Below are positions 1 to 8,702 of a stretch of 31,314 nt of DNA, piece by piece. The translations under genes were made by a program, and so were the position numbers. Below the pieces are notes generated by a model that was not told where the DNA came from, ran no database searches, and was given only the letters and a program-made list of their open reading frames with translations. Each line of letters starts with the position of its first letter. The first letter of the stretch is position 1. The DNA comes from a virus: positions 885-32,198 of IMG/VR virus record IMGVR_UViG_3300030102_004478. One strand, written 5' to 3'.

Positions 1-1
1 G

Positions 2-211
2 ACCTTTTCAAACAAAGCCGCAGGACAGTCAGGCTGTATTAAGTTCGTTAACGGTGGAAATCATACTGTAAACGCTCATGCAGATGTAGCCATAAGCGCA
101 ACTGCATTAGCCGCATTAGCCGTTACAGGAACCTACTTTGTAACTTATTATGTCACTGCGGCAAGTGGCGACAATACGGTCTTAGTCGGCGCGACAGCCG
201 CGTTAACGTAG
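2..211 (+). CDS. C-terminal end of a virion/tail protein (partial)
   Basis: An open frame enters from the left edge and stops at TAG 209-211, giving about 69 residues rich in Ala, Thr and Val that end in VLVGATAALT. The stretch GNHTVNAHADVAISATALAA followed by alternating small and beta-branched residues looks like the beta-rich end of a phage structural protein. Nothing catalytic is visible. It lies 9 bp upstream of the LamG/SPRY tail gene on the same strand, so it most likely belongs to the tail or capsid-decoration part of the virion operon. The start is outside the window, so the family cannot be named. Confidence 0.7.
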   Translation, partial: TFSNKAAGQSGCIKFVNGGNHTVNAHADVAISATALAALAVTGTYFVTYYVTAASGDNTVLVGATAALT

Positions 212-220
212 GAATAAGCC

Positions 221-2719
221 ATGAGCATTATTCAAGGGGTAAGTTCAGGTTCTGCTGTAGGCGCTTTCTATCCGTTTCCTATAGGTCAGTCGTTGAGATT
301 CAACGATGATGATGAGTCGCACCTTGACAGGACAATGGTTTCTGCTACCGACAATAAAAAATACACTATGGCGTTTTGGGTCAAAAGGTGCAGTTTAGGC
401 TCATTTCAGTTTATTTTTACAGCAGGAACAAGTCCAAACGGTTATTTTAGTTTTAATGATGACGACACAATAAAAATAAGAAATGCCGCTGGTTCTCACG
501 ATTTTGTAACCACACAAACATTTAGAGATATAGGTGCTTGGTATCACTTTACGTATTCGTTTGACTCTGCAAATTCAATAGCAAAACTGTACGTGAATGG
601 AACTCAAGTAACAGATTTTTCTACTCAAGTGCAACCCGGCGCAAATGAAGCAAGTGTAATAAATAGTGCCGTGGCGCATGTGATCGGCAATTTTTCTGCC
701 AATGGTCTCTATGATATCGACATGTATCTTGCAGAATTTTATTTTGTTGATGGTCACGCCCTAACACCAAGCACTTTTGGCGAGACAAAAAACGATATAT
801 GGGTAGCAAAAAATGCGACAGGAGCCATAACAGCCTTGACCAATGGTTTTGGAAACAATGGTTTTCACCTAACCTTTTCAGATAGCTCAGACATCGGAGC
901 CGACTCTTCTGGTGAGGGACATGATTTTACGCCAGACAGTGCTTTTCAAGCAAGCGACGTGGTCAATGATAGTCCAACAAAAAATCATGCCACGCTCGGA
1001 GCGCAACGAATTTTAACTCACACCTTGTCAGACGGTAATTTAAAAAGCACAAACAGCAGTGGGACGCACGGTGGAACCACCGCGACTTTTAACTATCCAA
1101 CATCGGGTAAGTGGTATCACGAGGTGACTATTCTCGCGGAGACAGATGACAAAGGACAAGGTGTTGGGATAGGGAATCAAATTGATAGGGACGTTACTGA
1201 TTGGGGTAACTATCTTAATCTAATTGCTTATCTTTCGGACGGGACAAAACTCGTTGATACGGGGTACGCATCGTATGGAACCGCCCACGCTGTGAATAAT
1301 ATTATTGGTGTAGCCTATAACGCCGATGATCAAGAACTAGAGTTCTACTTAGCTACTGCCGCTGGTCAAACAGCATCCAGCCAAGGAACGATAACTACAG
1401 CACAAATGGATGGGCTAGTAGACTTCAATAATTTATGCCCGCTAGTTTTTGGTAGAGAAGTTACGCAAACTTTTAATTTTGGCCAAAGTGCGTTTAATGG
1501 CACGGATGGTTCGGGAACATTGCCTACCGGATTTGCGGCACTCAACACAGCTAATCTTGCTGATCCTGAAATTGATCCAAATGATGATGAAACACCAGAT
1601 CAGTATATGGACACAGTCGTATACACACCAAATAATGGAACACTATCGGTTACGGGTTTAGAATTTCAGCCAGATTGGGTGTGGATAAAAGATAGAACCA
1701 CAGATATTGCACATGCGTGGTTTGACGTGCTTCGGGGAACGGCCACAGCAGGGTCCACCAATACGGCTATAGGCTCTAACAGAAATGATGCAGAAGGAAA
1801 TGGTAACGGAGTATTGTCTTCGTTTGACTCCAATGGCTTCACGGTTGCCGGAGGAAGCTCAGGATCAAATCCTCGAGCTTTAGTTAACAAAGGGACGACT
1901 GCAAATGATTACGTTGCATGGACGTGGAAAGCCGGTGGCGCTCCGACTGTTGATAACTCCGCAGGAGTAGGAGCAACACCAACGGCAGGAAGTGTGAAGA
2001 TTGATGGCGCAAATTTAGGTTCTGCACTTGCAGGGACGGTTGCGGCAACAAGGCTTTCAGCAAACACTGAAAGTGGGTTCAGTATAGTCACTTTTGAGGC
2101 ACCGTCTGTTGGTAGCAAAACTGTTGCACATGGGCTTTCAAGTCCGCCTGAAATGCTTATTTTCAAATCTAGGTCTAATAACACCGGTTGGATTATTCAA
2201 CATGTAGGAATTGCTGACGCTGATCCTTTTACAGATTTTATTAGTTTTACCACGGGGGCGGCTTCAGACAACGCAACTGTGAGCGATGACACGGCCCCAA
2301 CCAGCAGTGTTTTCACGATTGGATCAGGTTTTACCTCAGGGAACTATGGAGCAAATCAGGTCGCGTATTGTTTTCACAGCGTAGAAGGGTTTAGTAAAAT
2401 TTCACATTATGTTGGTAATGGTGCGACTACCGGTACGTTTGTATTCACGGGATTCAGACCGGCGTGGGTTATGATTAAAAGTATTAACAGCGGAGAGCGT
2501 TGGAATATTTTTGATAGCGCCAGAAATCCAAGCAACATTACTTCAGCAATTTTGTTTCCAGATCAAAGCGTTGCTGAGTCTACGTCTTCAAACGGGCCAG
2601 ATTTGTTATCTAACGGGTTCAGAGTGAGGGGCAACGTAGGTAACTGGAATCATGATAATGAAAGATATATTTATATGGCGTTTGCAGATCAACCTTTTAA
2701 GTACTCTAACGCGAGATAG
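221..2719 (+). CDS. Tail fibre/host-recognition protein with LamG-like, SPRY-like and DUF7483-like regions
   Basis: 832 aa; start ATG preceded by AGGAATAAGCC. Residues about 25-185 form a LamG/concanavalin-like lectin fold candidate (TMAFWVKR at 49-56, GAWYHFTYSFDSA at 105-117, AKLYVNGTQV at 121-130). Residues about 205-262 are the linker commonly seen in marine phage tail proteins (NGFHLTFSDSSDIGADSSGE). About 265-430 look SPRY/B30.2-like (GKWYHEVTI, GVGIGN). From about 465 to the end there are repeats of the type LEFQPDWVWIKDRT and GFRPAWVMIKS, resembling the phage tail domain listed as DUF7483. The likely role is binding surface carbohydrate or protein on the host; it carries no visible depolymerase catalytic motif. 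It sits between a virion gene and a tail chaperone-like gene. Domain names come from pattern recognition, not a search. Confidence 0.8.
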   Translation: MSIIQGVSSGSAVGAFYPFPIGQSLRFNDDDESHLDRTMVSATDNKKYTMAFWVKRCSLGSFQFIFTAGTSPNGYFSFNDDDTIKIRNAAGSHDFVTTQTFRDIGAWYHFTYSFDSANSIAKLYVNGTQVTDFSTQVQPGANEASVINSAVAHVIGNFSANGLYDIDMYLAEFYFVDGHALTPSTFGETKNDIWVAKNATGAITALTNGFGNNGFHLTFSDSSDIGADSSGEGHDFTPDSAFQASDVVNDSPTKNHATLGAQRILTHTLSDGNLKSTNSSGTHGGTTATFNYPTSGKWYHEVTILAETDDKGQGVGIGNQIDRDVTDWGNYLNLIAYLSDGTKLVDTGYASYGTAHAVNNIIGVAYNADDQELEFYLATAAGQTASSQGTITTAQMDGLVDFNNLCPLVFGREVTQTFNFGQSAFNGTDGSGTLPTGFAALNTANLADPEIDPNDDETPDQYMDTVVYTPNNGTLSVTGLEFQPDWVWIKDRTTDIAHAWFDVLRGTATAGSTNTAIGSNRNDAEGNGNGVLSSFDSNGFTVAGGSSGSNPRALVNKGTTANDYVAWTWKAGGAPTVDNSAGVGATPTAGSVKIDGANLGSALAGTVAATRLSANTESGFSIVTFEAPSVGSKTVAHGLSSPPEMLIFKSRSNNTGWIIQHVGIADADPFTDFISFTTGAASDNATVSDDTAPTSSVFTIGSGFTSGNYGANQVAYCFHSVEGFSKISHYVGNGATTGTFVFTGFRPAWVMIKSINSGERWNIFDSARNPSNITSAILFPDQSVAESTSSNGPDLLSNGFRVRGNVGNWNHDNERYIYMAFADQPFKYSNAR

Positions 2720-2728
2720 GAGAACCCT

Positions 2729-3289
2729 ATGTGGAAACTAGGTGATAAAATTATACGAGAAGGCCGATCATGGGTCGGGTCTGATGGCACACAATATTCT
2801 TCTTCGTGGGCGCGAATGACGGACACAGAAAAGAAAGCCGCAGGTTTAACCTATGTGGCTGACCCGAAGCCTTGGGATAACAGGTTTTATCATGGGTGGG
2901 ATTCAGAAGAAAAGAACTTAATCGAAAGAAAAATCGACGACGAAGACGCAACAGATGAAAGTGGCAATAAACGCAAAGATGAAAATGGCAATCAAGTCGT
3001 TATTCTTGGGCTTAAATCAGTTGCAATTGGCAACACAAAAGAATTTGCGAAAGGTTTATTAGAAAAAACAGATTGGTATGTTACACGTAAGGCAGAGGCG
3101 GGAACTGCTATACCATCCTCTGTTACAACTTATAGGACTGCTGTCCGAGATAAATGCAAAACTATCGAGGATGCAATAACTGCTTGTGATACTCACGCAA
3201 AGTTTGTGGCTCTGTATGATGTGCCTGTTGACGGCAAAGGCGTTGCAACAGGCAATGCACCGATCAACGATTGGCCTGATGAAATCTAA
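2729..3289 (+). CDS. Tail assembly chaperone-like protein
   Basis: 186 aa; start ATG with AGGAGAACCCT upstream. The N-terminal part is rich in Trp and charged residues (RSWVGSDGTQYSSSW). Residues about 111-141 read LEKTDWYVTRKAEAGTAIP, then V..YR.AVRD, which is the LL..TDW...R......P..V..YR..LRD signature of phage_tail_APC-type tail chaperones. By family, such proteins help fibres or tail proteins fold and assemble and are usually encoded next to the fibre gene, which is the case here. Its TAA overlaps the next ATG by one base (TAATG), suggesting translational coupling. Function is inferred from the motif and from position. Confidence 0.6.
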   Translation: MWKLGDKIIREGRSWVGSDGTQYSSSWARMTDTEKKAAGLTYVADPKPWDNRFYHGWDSEEKNLIERKIDDEDATDESGNKRKDENGNQVVILGLKSVAIGNTKEFAKGLLEKTDWYVTRKAEAGTAIPSSVTTYRTAVRDKCKTIEDAITACDTHAKFVALYDVPVDGKGVATGNAPINDWPDEI

Positions 3290-5229
3290 TGCCTTTAACT
3301 AAGCTTGCTTTTCGACCAGGGATCCAGAAAGAGATCACTTCCTATTCTAACGAGGGAGGCTGGAACGATTGCGACAAGGTTAGGTTTCGTGCAGGGTATG
3401 CAGAAAAAATAGGTGGCTGGCAAAAGTTTGCATCAAACTCGTACCTTGGCACAGCCAGAGCGTTACACCCATTTGTTGCGCTGGATAAAAGCCGTTTTGT
3501 AGGTGTTGGTACAAATAAAAAATACTACCTGCATTTAGGTGGAGATTTTATTGACATCACTCCTATCCGTTTAACAACAGCAGCTGGGGACGCGACCTTT
3601 GCTGCCAGTGACGGATCGTCAACAATTACGGTTACAGAAACTGGTCACCAAGCTGTAGCGGGTGATTTCGTAACCTTTAGTGGTGCGGCAACGCTTGGTG
3701 GTCTAATCACAGCAGATGTTCTTAACCAAGAATACGAAATACAAAGTATTGTTGGTGTCAACTCTTACACAATTATTGCTAGGACAGCGGGAACCACAAT
3801 TCAAGGTTTGACTGACGATGGGGTGATCAATAGAACACCTGTCACAGCCAACGCTTCTGATACAGGTAATGGTGGCAGTTCTGTTATTGCCACATATCAA
3901 ATTAATACAGGTCTTGATACCAGTGTGCAGGGCAACGGCTGGGGTGCAGGAACCTGGGGCCGTAACGGTTGGAACCAAGACGCTGACGTGGTTGGCTCTA
4001 ACCAAGCATTTTCTATTCTTCGTATCTGGACGCACGATAATTTTGGTGAAGACCTTCTTATGAATGTGCGTGACGGCGACATTTTTTATTGGGATGCCAG
4101 TGTAGGAACAAGCACTCGTGCCGTAAAACTGTCTTTACGCAGTGACGCTGACGTGGGCACACCCACAGTTGCTAAAAAAGTTATGGTTTCTGATGTAGAT
4201 CGTCACGTCATTTGCTTTGGTTGTGATCCTATTACTGAAATAGGCACACAAGACCCACTGTTAATTCGTTTCAGTAGTCAAGAAGACCCGACAACATGGA
4301 TACCATCAGCAACTAACACTGCCGGTGATCTACGCATAGGCTCTGGATCAGAGATCGTGGCTGCTGTAGAAACCAGACAGCAGATACTGGTTATTACCGA
4401 TGTGTCTGTGCATAGCATGCAGTTCCTTGGCCCACCGTTCACTTTTGGTATTCAGCTGATTTCTGAAAACACCACGATTCGGGGGCCTCAAGCCGCGATT
4501 GCTGTGGACGATACAGTGTTTTGGATGGGGCTACAGGAATTTTACGTGTACGCTGGTTCTGTCAGGAAACTTGCTTGTTCTGTTAAAGATCATGTTTTTA
4601 GTGACTTTAATACTCAACAATCAGAGAAAGTTGTTGCAGGAATTAATTCAAGTTTTGGTGAAGTATGGTGGTTTTATCCATCAGCAAGTTCTACCGAAAA
4701 CGATAAATACGTTATCTATAACTATGAGCAACAGATTTGGTACATTGGTAGTTTAGCTCGAACAGCTTGGCTGGATCGTGGAGTTAATGATTTTCCAATA
4801 GCAGCAAGCGTGGACAAATACTTATACAACCACGAGATTGGCTTTGATGATGGCAGCACCAACGGCCCGATTAGCGCACACATTGAATCAAGTCAGATGG
4901 ACATACAAGATGGTGATGGGTTTTTGTTTATACGGCGTGTGTTGCCTGATATCACATTTAGGGACTCTACTGGTTCTGGTGGCTCAAACCCGTCAGCTAA
5001 TTTTATTTTGAAAGCTCGTAACTTCCCAGGAGCCGACTACAGTTCTTCTGAAACAAGCAGTAATAGCATTACACAAACATCGACCAGCCCGATAGAACAG
5101 TTTACAGACCAAGTGCATGTACGAATACGTGGACGGTCTTTTGCTCTACGAGTTGAAAGCACAGCAGAAGGAGTGGGTTGGCGGTTAGGTAGTCCGCGTG
5201 TTGACATTCGACCGGACGGAAAGCGATGA
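3289..5229 (+). CDS. Phage stabilisation / tail accessory protein (P22 gp10-like)
   Basis: 646 aa. The N-terminus MPLTKLAFRPGIQKEITSYS followed by NEGGWNDCDKVRFR and EKIGGWQKF (residues about 17-47) is the opening typical of the phage stabilisation protein family, whose P22 member gp10 closes the connector and continues the tail channel. The body is rich in beta-strand patterns with Gly, Ser and Asn, with a run resembling a propeller blade (DRHVICFGCDP, ILVITDVSVHSMQFLGPPFTF, WWFYPSASS). P22 gp10 is shorter (under 500 aa), so extra insertions are present, notably at about residues 95-220. The gene overlaps its left neighbour by 1 bp and its right one by 4 bp. The alternative is a generic tail-tube/nozzle protein of another lineage. 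Confidence 0.65.
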   Translation: MPLTKLAFRPGIQKEITSYSNEGGWNDCDKVRFRAGYAEKIGGWQKFASNSYLGTARALHPFVALDKSRFVGVGTNKKYYLHLGGDFIDITPIRLTTAAGDATFAASDGSSTITVTETGHQAVAGDFVTFSGAATLGGLITADVLNQEYEIQSIVGVNSYTIIARTAGTTIQGLTDDGVINRTPVTANASDTGNGGSSVIATYQINTGLDTSVQGNGWGAGTWGRNGWNQDADVVGSNQAFSILRIWTHDNFGEDLLMNVRDGDIFYWDASVGTSTRAVKLSLRSDADVGTPTVAKKVMVSDVDRHVICFGCDPITEIGTQDPLLIRFSSQEDPTTWIPSATNTAGDLRIGSGSEIVAAVETRQQILVITDVSVHSMQFLGPPFTFGIQLISENTTIRGPQAAIAVDDTVFWMGLQEFYVYAGSVRKLACSVKDHVFSDFNTQQSEKVVAGINSSFGEVWWFYPSASSTENDKYVIYNYEQQIWYIGSLARTAWLDRGVNDFPIAASVDKYLYNHEIGFDDGSTNGPISAHIESSQMDIQDGDGFLFIRRVLPDITFRDSTGSGGSNPSANFILKARNFPGADYSSSETSSNSITQTSTSPIEQFTDQVHVRIRGRSFALRVESTAEGVGWRLGSPRVDIRPDGKR

Positions 5230-5519
5230 CCCGTAAAGTTGTCAGGCCGTTCTTTCCTGTTCCACCAGACACGTATGACCGTGGTTACTTTACAGAGATT
5301 ATTAGATCGTTTTCTGTGTTTTTACAACAGGTGCAGAATCCTGGTGATGCACGACACACAGACATAACAATAACTGATTTGCAAAGTAACGACCAAGGGT
5401 TAGAGGCTGGGGCTTTGTTTAATGCAGATGGCTTTGTTAAGATATCACAAATTCATAATCCGCACGTTGCAGGTACTTCCGCAACTGGCGCAGTTGGTAC
5501 AGTTAGTGTCACTACATAG
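5226..5519 (+). CDS. Small conserved virion-cluster protein
   Basis: 97 aa. The ATG overlaps the TGA of the upstream gene (ATGA), which points to coupled translation. N-terminal MTRKVVRPFFPVPPDTYDRG leads into a probable helix (YFTEIIRSFSVFLQQVQNP) and then a beta-like C-terminus rich in Thr, Val and Gly. No signal peptide, membrane segment or catalytic motif is visible. I do not recognise a named family. Its place between the gp10-like protein and the internal virion proteins suggests a minor tail or head-tail component. Confidence 0.6.
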   Translation: MTRKVVRPFFPVPPDTYDRGYFTEIIRSFSVFLQQVQNPGDARHTDITITDLQSNDQGLEAGALFNADGFVKISQIHNPHVAGTSATGAVGTVSVTT

Positions 5520-5525
5520 GAGCGG

Positions 5526-6245
5526 ATGTTGAGCCTTCTTAAAAAGTTAGCACCAATAGCAGGAGCAATCATAGGAGCGCAGTTTGGTAATCCTGCGCTC
5601 GGTTCTGCGCTTGGAGGTGGTATTGGCTCTTTACTTGCTGGTGCTGAATTAGAAGATGCAATTAAAACAGCAGCAATCGCAGGTATTGGTGGTGCTGCAC
5701 TAAAAGGCCCAGGTGCAGAAACAGCAGCAAGCACCGCTGCCAGTGCTCCAGCAGCGACGGCTAGTGCTCCAACCGTCGCTGCTGGTGCTGATGCGTTAGC
5801 AAAGTCTAAAGCTGCTGGTGCTGGTATTTTAGATCTTATAAAAGAAAATCCACTTACGTCCCTTTCACTTGGAACCTCGGCCCTTGGCCTTCTTGCTGCT
5901 GAAGAAGAGGAAGGTCAAGAATTAACTGATGATCAACTTCGTCAGATAAGAACGTTAGAAACTACAGACTATGAAGGTGATCCTGAGTCTGTCCCTCGTT
6001 TTGATTATTCAAAGATGGCAAAAGTTTTTCAAGAAGGCGGATACATAGAGGGTCCTGGCACCGGTCGTAGTGACAGTATTAACGCTGGTATCTTTCAAAA
6101 TGGTATGAAAGTTCAAGAGGCAAGGTTGTCAGACGGTGAGTTTGTGATGACAGAAAAAGCTGTCCGAGGTTTAGGACAAGGTGATCGTGCAAAAGGGGCC
6201 GCAAAAATGTACGAAATAATGCAGAAATATGAAAGGATGGCCTGA
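5526..6245 (+). CDS. Gly/Ala-rich internal virion protein with C-terminal DGEFVM motif
   Basis: 239 aa; ATG preceded by TAGGAGCGG. The first 60 residues are hydrophobic and small (PIAGAIIGAQFGNPALGSAL, GGGIGSLLAG), and an Ala-rich stretch spans about 60-100. The C-terminus carries GGYIEGPGTGRSDSI (about 171-185) and LSDGEFVMTEKAVRG (about 201-215). That pair is widespread at the end of phage virion or ejection proteins, though its biochemical role is unknown. The hydrophobic N-terminus could interact with membrane during DNA ejection (inference). It is followed by a TGATG one-base overlap with the next gene. A holin is unlikely: there are no clear separate transmembrane helices with a charged tail, and it is too long. 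Confidence 0.6.
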   Translation: MLSLLKKLAPIAGAIIGAQFGNPALGSALGGGIGSLLAGAELEDAIKTAAIAGIGGAALKGPGAETAASTAASAPAATASAPTVAAGADALAKSKAAGAGILDLIKENPLTSLSLGTSALGLLAAEEEEGQELTDDQLRQIRTLETTDYEGDPESVPRFDYSKMAKVFQEGGYIEGPGTGRSDSINAGIFQNGMKVQEARLSDGEFVMTEKAVRGLGQGDRAKGAAKMYEIMQKYERMA

Positions 6246-7240
6246 TGAGTACTGCTACAACACGTACAACGACCCTTTTACCTGAGTATCAAGAAAATTA
6301 TCTTAAAGATTTACTTGCTGCAGCACAGGCAAGAGCGGGTGAACCTACTTTCATACCAGATCGAGAGGTTGCCCCTTTAAGTGACGCACAACAAGCAGCA
6401 ATAAACTTAGGAATATCAGGGCTTGGATCTTTCTTGCCGATGCTCCAGGCAGGAGAACAAACCCTGGGAGCAGGGGCTGATGCTCTTGTGCAAGGTATTG
6501 AAACCGCACTTAGTGGTGCTCCCTTACTGGCTGGAACGACTGCTGCTTACGATCCGATGTCATACAAGGCATTCATGGATCCCTACACTGAAGACGTAAT
6601 TCGACAGGCAGAAAAAGATATTCAGCGTCAAGGCGATATCCAGCGTCAAGGTATTGGATCACAAGCAAGCAAAGGCGGTGCTTTTGGTGGCTCTCGTTTT
6701 GCGGTCGCAGAAATGGAATTGAACCGTAATCTGGGTGACCAGATGGCAAGAACTGGTGCACAACTCCGTTCTGCAGGATATCAACAGGCACAACAACAGG
6801 CACAGAGCGCATTCCAAAACCAGATGGCAAGACAGCAGTCGGCTGCACAGTTATTTGGGCAACTTGGGCAGGGCATAGGGCAACTTGGCTCTTCGTTAGG
6901 TAAAACTGGTATAGCACAAGCAGCTTTGGGTGAGGCAGCACAAGCAGGTCTACAAAAAGATATTAACGCTTTATTGAATCTAGGCGGTCTAGAGCAACAA
7001 CAAGCACAGACAGAACTGTCTGCTGCAAGGCAAACAGAAATTGAAAGACAGATGGAGCCGTTCCAACGTATTGGTTTCTTATCAGACACATTACGTGGTG
7101 TGCCTTCAACACAATCAACCTTAACACAAACACAAACACCTTCCCCGTCACTTGTTTCTCAACTCGGTGGTATCGGTCTTGGAATAACTGGTTTAGCTAA
7201 TTCAGGACTTCTTCAGTTCTTGCTTGGTGAGAGAAAATAG
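6245..7240 (+). CDS. Gln/Ala-rich internal virion protein
   Basis: 331 aa; the start ATG overlaps the previous TGA by one base. The centre contains QGIGSQASKGGAFGGSRFAV (about 136-155) and then NRNLGDQMARTGAQLRSAGY with long Gln/Ala helices (QQAQQQAQSAFQNQMARQQS), a pattern I associate with internal or ejected proteins of marine podoviruses. No transmembrane segment is convincing; the C-terminal 30 residues (LGGIGLGITGLANSGLLQF) are Gly/Leu-rich and might touch membrane. Second in a run of four probable ejection proteins. Function inferred from composition and position. Confidence 0.6.
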   Translation: MSTATTRTTTLLPEYQENYLKDLLAAAQARAGEPTFIPDREVAPLSDAQQAAINLGISGLGSFLPMLQAGEQTLGAGADALVQGIETALSGAPLLAGTTAAYDPMSYKAFMDPYTEDVIRQAEKDIQRQGDIQRQGIGSQASKGGAFGGSRFAVAEMELNRNLGDQMARTGAQLRSAGYQQAQQQAQSAFQNQMARQQSAAQLFGQLGQGIGQLGSSLGKTGIAQAALGEAAQAGLQKDINALLNLGGLEQQQAQTELSAARQTEIERQMEPFQRIGFLSDTLRGVPSTQSTLTQTQTPSPSLVSQLGGIGLGITGLANSGLLQFLLGERK

Positions 7241-7242
7241 TT

Positions 7243-8697
7243 ATGACAGAAGTACAAAATAGAAAAATGTTTCGCCGCAAAGACGCTCGTAACAAGTTAC
7301 GACAGCTTGGCGGCATTATGACTTCTAGCCCTGACTTAATGCAAAGCGTTCAAAAATTTAGTCGTGGTGGAATAGCACGAGCACAGCAACAACTTCAAAA
7401 CCAACTTCCAAATTTACTGGCAGGAAGCCCTACAATGGGCATAGACCCAAGGGCTGCTTTGATCGCTCAAGAAGATGCTTTGCGTGCGGCTCCTTTTGGT
7501 GGAACGATTAGTCCAGAGTTGGACCGAGCGTTAAGTATGCCTAGAACAGGAACAGGTGTAGCAGACAGAGATTTGGGCGACACAGATGAGGCAGTAGCTC
7601 TTACCGAACCATCAATTCCTGACCCTCCTGTGATAACTGAAACATCTTTACTGGTTGAGCCAGTAGAAACCGGAAAAGATATTGTAGATTACGCGAAATT
7701 ACTCAAAGACAGCAAAGCCTCTTCAAAAGAAGTACAAGACAAGATTTTTGAAATGTTGGCTGTCAAAAAACCAGGCGAAAAACTAAGCCTGGAAGATCGC
7801 TTCAAAAAAATGCAAGAAGTCCGAAAGAATGTGCTTGGCGATAACAAAGAGGCGGAAAAATCAATTGACGGTTTTAATTTAGCCATGCTTGGTTTTGCTA
7901 TTGCATCAGGTGATAGTCCAAATGCTTTGACCAATATTGCAAAAGGCGCTTTAGCTGGTGCTCAACAGATGCAAGCAACTGCTGAACGCAGACGTGCTCG
8001 TGCAGAACGGATACAAGAAGCAGACTTTCAACAAGCGGTGCAGGATGAAAGACTTGCTGAACAATACGAACGTGAAGAGCGCCGTTTTAGAGAAGGCAAA
8101 GCACTTACCTGGGCTACCACGGTGTATTCAGACGCACGACAAGACGAAAGATTTATTCAGCAAGCAGCCATTACACAAGCACAGCTAAAAACTAAACTTG
8201 CTCAAGAAATACGCATAGCAAACACCAAAGAAATTAATGAAGAGCGCAGATTTAAAGCCGAACAAAACACAAAGTTGCTTACATCAGTTATTAAAGGACT
8301 AGAAAGTGGCGAAGTTGCTTCGATAGCCTCTGCTAGTTTATTAGGAAAAGGAATCAAACCAAATGATCCTAATTACTTTTCGAGCTTAGTAACTGAAATT
8401 GAAGGTCTTGTTCAAAATCCAAATGTGATCAAAGCACTTAAAATAGGACAAAAAGGTAAATCACTTGATCCTGGAAAAGAAAGAGGTGCTTATATTGCTG
8501 ACGCTATTGCGAAACTAAGTGCGAAAGACATACGAGAAATTGCGAGTCAGTTTGATAAAGAAACAATGACGCAAGATGAATTAATTAAATATTTTGGAGA
8601 TGCTTATGACAAAGCACAAGGTAATGTTCCTACGCTTCAAGCTGCTCCAGGGGCAGAGACTGTTCTCAACCCTGATGACTTTACAGTTGTGGAATAA
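7243..8697 (+). CDS. Helical internal virion protein
   Basis: 484 aa; starts 2 bp after the previous stop, with GAGAG upstream. The N-terminus is basic (RKMFRRKDARNKLRQLGG) and includes FSRGGIARAQQQ near residue 40. Residues about 235-330 are extremely rich in Glu, Arg, Gln and Ala without Pro or Gly, so a long coiled coil is likely. The C-terminus is acidic (TVLNPDDFTVVE). No enzyme motif is seen. Gene order and composition place it as the middle member of an ejection-protein series comparable in position to T7 gp14-gp15-gp16; homology to those is not demonstrated. Confidence 0.6.
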   Translation: MTEVQNRKMFRRKDARNKLRQLGGIMTSSPDLMQSVQKFSRGGIARAQQQLQNQLPNLLAGSPTMGIDPRAALIAQEDALRAAPFGGTISPELDRALSMPRTGTGVADRDLGDTDEAVALTEPSIPDPPVITETSLLVEPVETGKDIVDYAKLLKDSKASSKEVQDKIFEMLAVKKPGEKLSLEDRFKKMQEVRKNVLGDNKEAEKSIDGFNLAMLGFAIASGDSPNALTNIAKGALAGAQQMQATAERRRARAERIQEADFQQAVQDERLAEQYEREERRFREGKALTWATTVYSDARQDERFIQQAAITQAQLKTKLAQEIRIANTKEINEERRFKAEQNTKLLTSVIKGLESGEVASIASASLLGKGIKPNDPNYFSSLVTEIEGLVQNPNVIKALKIGQKGKSLDPGKERGAYIADAIAKLSAKDIREIASQFDKETMTQDELIKYFGDAYDKAQGNVPTLQAAPGAETVLNPDDFTVVE

Positions 8698-8702
8698 TCC
8701 TC

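Noticed and set aside
5526-5720. Holin in the hydrophobic start of the 239-aa protein
   Set aside because: The Gly/Ala-rich stretch continues into a long soluble protein with the virion-type DGEFVM end, unlike a holin.
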